From Candidatus Mailhella excrementigallinarum (GTDB lineage Bacteria > Desulfobacterota > Desulfovibrionia > Desulfovibrionales > Desulfovibrionaceae): a DNA stretch of 64,000 nt. Shown piece after piece: positions 62,165 through 64,000 of this stretch. The notes under the pieces are model-generated. The model searched no databases. It saw nothing but the letters and a program-made list of their open reading frames with translations, and had not been told where the DNA came from. Position numbers and translations under genes: made by a program. Positions within the stretch are counted from its first letter, which is position 1. Each line of letters starts with the position of its first letter. The stretch is taken from positions 24,939 to 88,938 of the forward strand of contig CALUUZ010000013.1 in NCBI GenBank assembly GCA_944324075.1, read 5' to 3'.

Positions 62165-64000
62165 TAACGTCCTTCCAGTGTTTTTTTGCCGGTAAAGAGG
62201 CGGAAAGGCGCCGTCAGCACACTGCCCACCAGATCGAGGGTGGATGAGCCGATGTTTCCCAACGTGTTTGTGACCGCTCCCATGATTTGGTACGATGTTT
62301 CCGGTTTATCCACAGTTCCCCGGATACGGACGGGAATTTCAGGTACGCCGAGCAGCGTGGCTGTGGCATCGGCCGAGATGGCGCGCGTGGCAAGGTTCAG
62401 CGTGCCGGCACCTCTGACCGTGAGCATGGGGCCGCGCAGCAGAAAGTTTTTGCTTTCGGCGACTCCTCGTCTGACATCCCCCGAGGCGGAAAGAATATCA
62501 AAAGAAGTGCGCGCTCCGGGACCTGTTTCTCCCGGGGAGAAACGGGGCGCTGTGCCAGCGGAAGGTTTCTGTTCCGCGCCTGCCGAGCAGAAGTATCCAT
62601 CTCTGACCGAGAAATTCCATGTTCCGTCGGCAAGGGTCAGAGCATCGCTCCAGCGCCGCATACGGGCGCTCAGTTTCATCTGCCCGTTTCCCGTGCCCGC
62701 AAGCAGGGTATCCTGTTTGCGGGCCTTGCTGAGAGCAAGGGCATCGACTCCGGTCAGGAGAAGCTGAAAACGGCTGTTCAGTTCTGGTGGAGAACCTTCA
62801 AGCCTGCCATGAAACGCGCCGCGCAGACTTCCTCCTCCTGCCAGAGAGGCTGTGATGTCGCCTATATTCAGAAAACCCCCGGACAGGGAGAGGGGGATAC
62901 TGACATTCCGCAGCGGGGTGGAAAACAGATCCAGACGTGTGGCGCGGAGCATTATGTTCAAATCGTGGTTTTTCAGAAAATCCAGAGGAAGAAGGCTGGA
63001 ACGTGTCTCTTTTTTTTCTTCCCGGGGCAGGTAGGGGGCGAGATCCACATGATCGAATTTCAGATCGGCCCGTAATTCACGCCGGGGTAATGTCCTCCAT
63101 TGCGCCGTTCCCGAGAATGAGCTTGCGTCCAGACTGCCCTTGATGTCTTCAAGAGAAATTTCGTTATTTCGCATTCTTATCCGGGAACGAAGCTTTGCGC
63201 TGGCAAATGTTGCCGGATCTTCCGTCGCGGGCAGGGCAAAACCGAGGGAAGCGGCAGCCCGGCGCAGATGTGTGGCGGAAATTTCAAGGTCGGCGCTCAG
63301 CAGAGGAGTGCTGTTCAGATCGCTCAGCACGGCGTTTCCTCTGATGGCCGCTCCCGGAAAGGACAGATTCGTTTTTTCACTCTTCAGAAGACCGTCATGC
63401 AGATTGAAACTTACATTTCCAGTACCGGAAACTTTCAGGGCCGGGACTTTTTTCGCGTTGTCAGGAGAAGCGAATATTCCTTCCGGCCATTCCACGGAAA
63501 GGCTTGTCTTCTGGGGAGCCATGCTGATAGACAAGCTGTTGGCCATGCGGAAGGTCAGGGCCGCCTCCGTTCTCATGGAGGCATTCCAGTCCGGAGTCTT
63601 CAGGGATATGGCCCAGGTGCCTGCAAAATCCGTTTCAGCGGGGAGTCTGCCATTATCCGCCCCGGCTGTTTTCCGACCCTTGGCACGAATATTCAGAGCC
63701 AGTTCGGAGCAGGCCAGGCGGGTTCCTCTCCGGCTGGAGAGAAAGCCGTCTGAAAGATTGACGTCGACCTTTCCGCCGAGGCTTTCCAGCCTTGCCCGGG
63801 GCGTATCTCCGCTGAAGGAAAGATCCGTTTCCAGCCGTGCCGTGCCTCCGGCTGCGGAAAAACCGGCCAGTGCGCGGACAGGGGCCTGTGCGGCTATGCC
63901 TTGTGCTTCCGCCACGATACGGCATCTGTCGGCAAGGTGCACACGGGCCTTGCCGCTGCCGCCGTAAAGATCATCCGCCGCGATGCTCAGCAGCACCCCA
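62164..64000 (-). CDS. AsmA-family protein (N-terminus outside window)
   Basis: The C-terminal 611 codons or so of a large protein. It is rich in beta strands and short repeats, lacks membrane helices in the visible part, and its last 200 residues match the AsmA C-terminal domain: GAGTLNLATRAISADATATLLGVPEIPVRI, then a DKPETSY and GSSTLDLVGSVLTAPFRLFTG tail. AsmA-like proteins span the periplasm and are implicated in lipid transport to the outer membrane. The frame is open to the right edge, so the true start lies beyond 64000. Its TAG stop is made by the end of a family A repeat. Confidence 0.85.
   Translation of the reverse strand, partial: GVLLSIAADDLYGGSGKARVHLADRCRIVAEAQGIAAQAPVRALAGFSAAGGTARLETDLSFSGDTPRARLESLGGKVDVNLSDGFLSSRRGTRLACSELALNIRAKGRKTAGADNGRLPAETDFAGTWAISLKTPDWNASMRTEAALTFRMANSLSISMAPQKTSLSVEWPEGIFASPDNAKKVPALKVSGTGNVSFNLHDGLLKSEKTNLSFPGAAIRGNAVLSDLNSTPLLSADLEISATHLRRAAASLGFALPATEDPATFASAKLRSRIRMRNNEISLEDIKGSLDASSFSGTAQWRTLPRRELRADLKFDHVDLAPYLPREEKKETRSSLLPLDFLKNHDLNIMLRATRLDLFSTPLRNVSIPLSLSGGFLNIGDITASLAGGGSLRGAFHGRLEGSPPELNSRFQLLLTGVDALALSKARKQDTLLAGTGNGQMKLSARMRRWSDALTLADGTWNFSVRDGYFCSAGAEQKPSAGTAPRFSPGETGPGARTSFDILSASGDVRRGVAESKNFLLRGPMLTVRGAGTLNLATRAISADATATLLGVPEIPVRIRGTVDKPETSYQIMGAVTNTLGNIGSSTLDLVGSVLTAPFRLFTGKKTLEGR

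Overview
The window comes from a member of the Desulfovibrionaceae (sulfate- or sulfite-reducing Desulfobacterota), at roughly 57 % GC. The evidence is a complete QrcABCD quinone reductase complex, two type I cytochrome c3-like genes, and a desulfoferrodoxin - rubredoxin - rubredoxin:oxygen oxidoreductase cluster. Genus and species cannot be fixed from the sequence alone. All calls were made by reading the sequence by eye; no database or folding program was run.

Layout. 1-2.3 kb: partial alpha/beta-hydrolase-like protein, mazG and cvpA (minus). 2.4-7.4 kb: qrcABCD (minus). 7.7-9.5 kb: exported rhodanese, tRNA-Ser(UGA), membrane dipeptidase. 9.7-12 kb: a large EF-hand membrane protein of unknown role. 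12.5-17 kb: an oxygen-defence block on the minus strand, dfx - rub - roo - cydAB. 17-20.2 kb: CgeB-like glycosyltransferase, rlmE, yebC. 20.2-22 kb: 1.5 kb with no convincing intact protein gene, holding a candidate sigma-54-driven non-coding RNA, a MITE-like element and a coding relic. 22-26.5 kb: XRE regulator divergent from an autotransporter, then a phosphoethanolamine-transferase-like protein. 26.6-29.8 kb: AbrB-type membrane protein, antibiotic-monooxygenase-fold protein, bipA/typA. 30.7-37.6 kb: motA-motB-pilZ, then a three-gene acyl-CoA carboxylase set (biotin carboxylase, fused AccA/AccD, biotin carrier). 37.8-42.7 kb: ssb, a DUF457 membrane protein, selU, a flagellar-type sigma-54 activator. 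42.9-48.2 kb: aconitase, ppiD, two cytochrome c3 genes. 48.5-53.5 kb: repeat-rich coiled-coil protein, CorA, a zinc-ribbon/Tudor protein, yggT, a DUF465 protein. 54-62 kb: ilvB-ilvN-ilvC, lysA, a MATE exporter, a DUF2156 protein. 62.1 kb to the end: a partial AsmA-like protein.

How the genes fit together. Qrc takes electrons from periplasmic hydrogenases or formate dehydrogenases through cytochrome c3 and reduces menaquinone; both the complex and c3 are present here. The oxygen block combines superoxide reduction (Dfx), cytoplasmic O2 reduction (Rub/Roo) and membrane O2 reduction (CydAB). MotAB, a PilZ c-di-GMP protein and a FlbD/FlrC-like activator point to a flagellated cell.

Intergenic DNA is unusually rich. 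Three dispersed repeat families are present. Family A is about 170 bp with ends in GAGC(A/G)TTT, is usually flanked by TA, and forms the TAG stop codon of four neighbouring genes. Family B is about 270-370 bp with GGCTCTGTTGCA-like ends. Family C is about 115 bp in an inverted pair around bipA. The strongest candidates for something undescribed are the sigma-54-driven RNA at about 20.4-20.76 kb, the family A stop-codon relationship, and a five-haem version of cytochrome c3.
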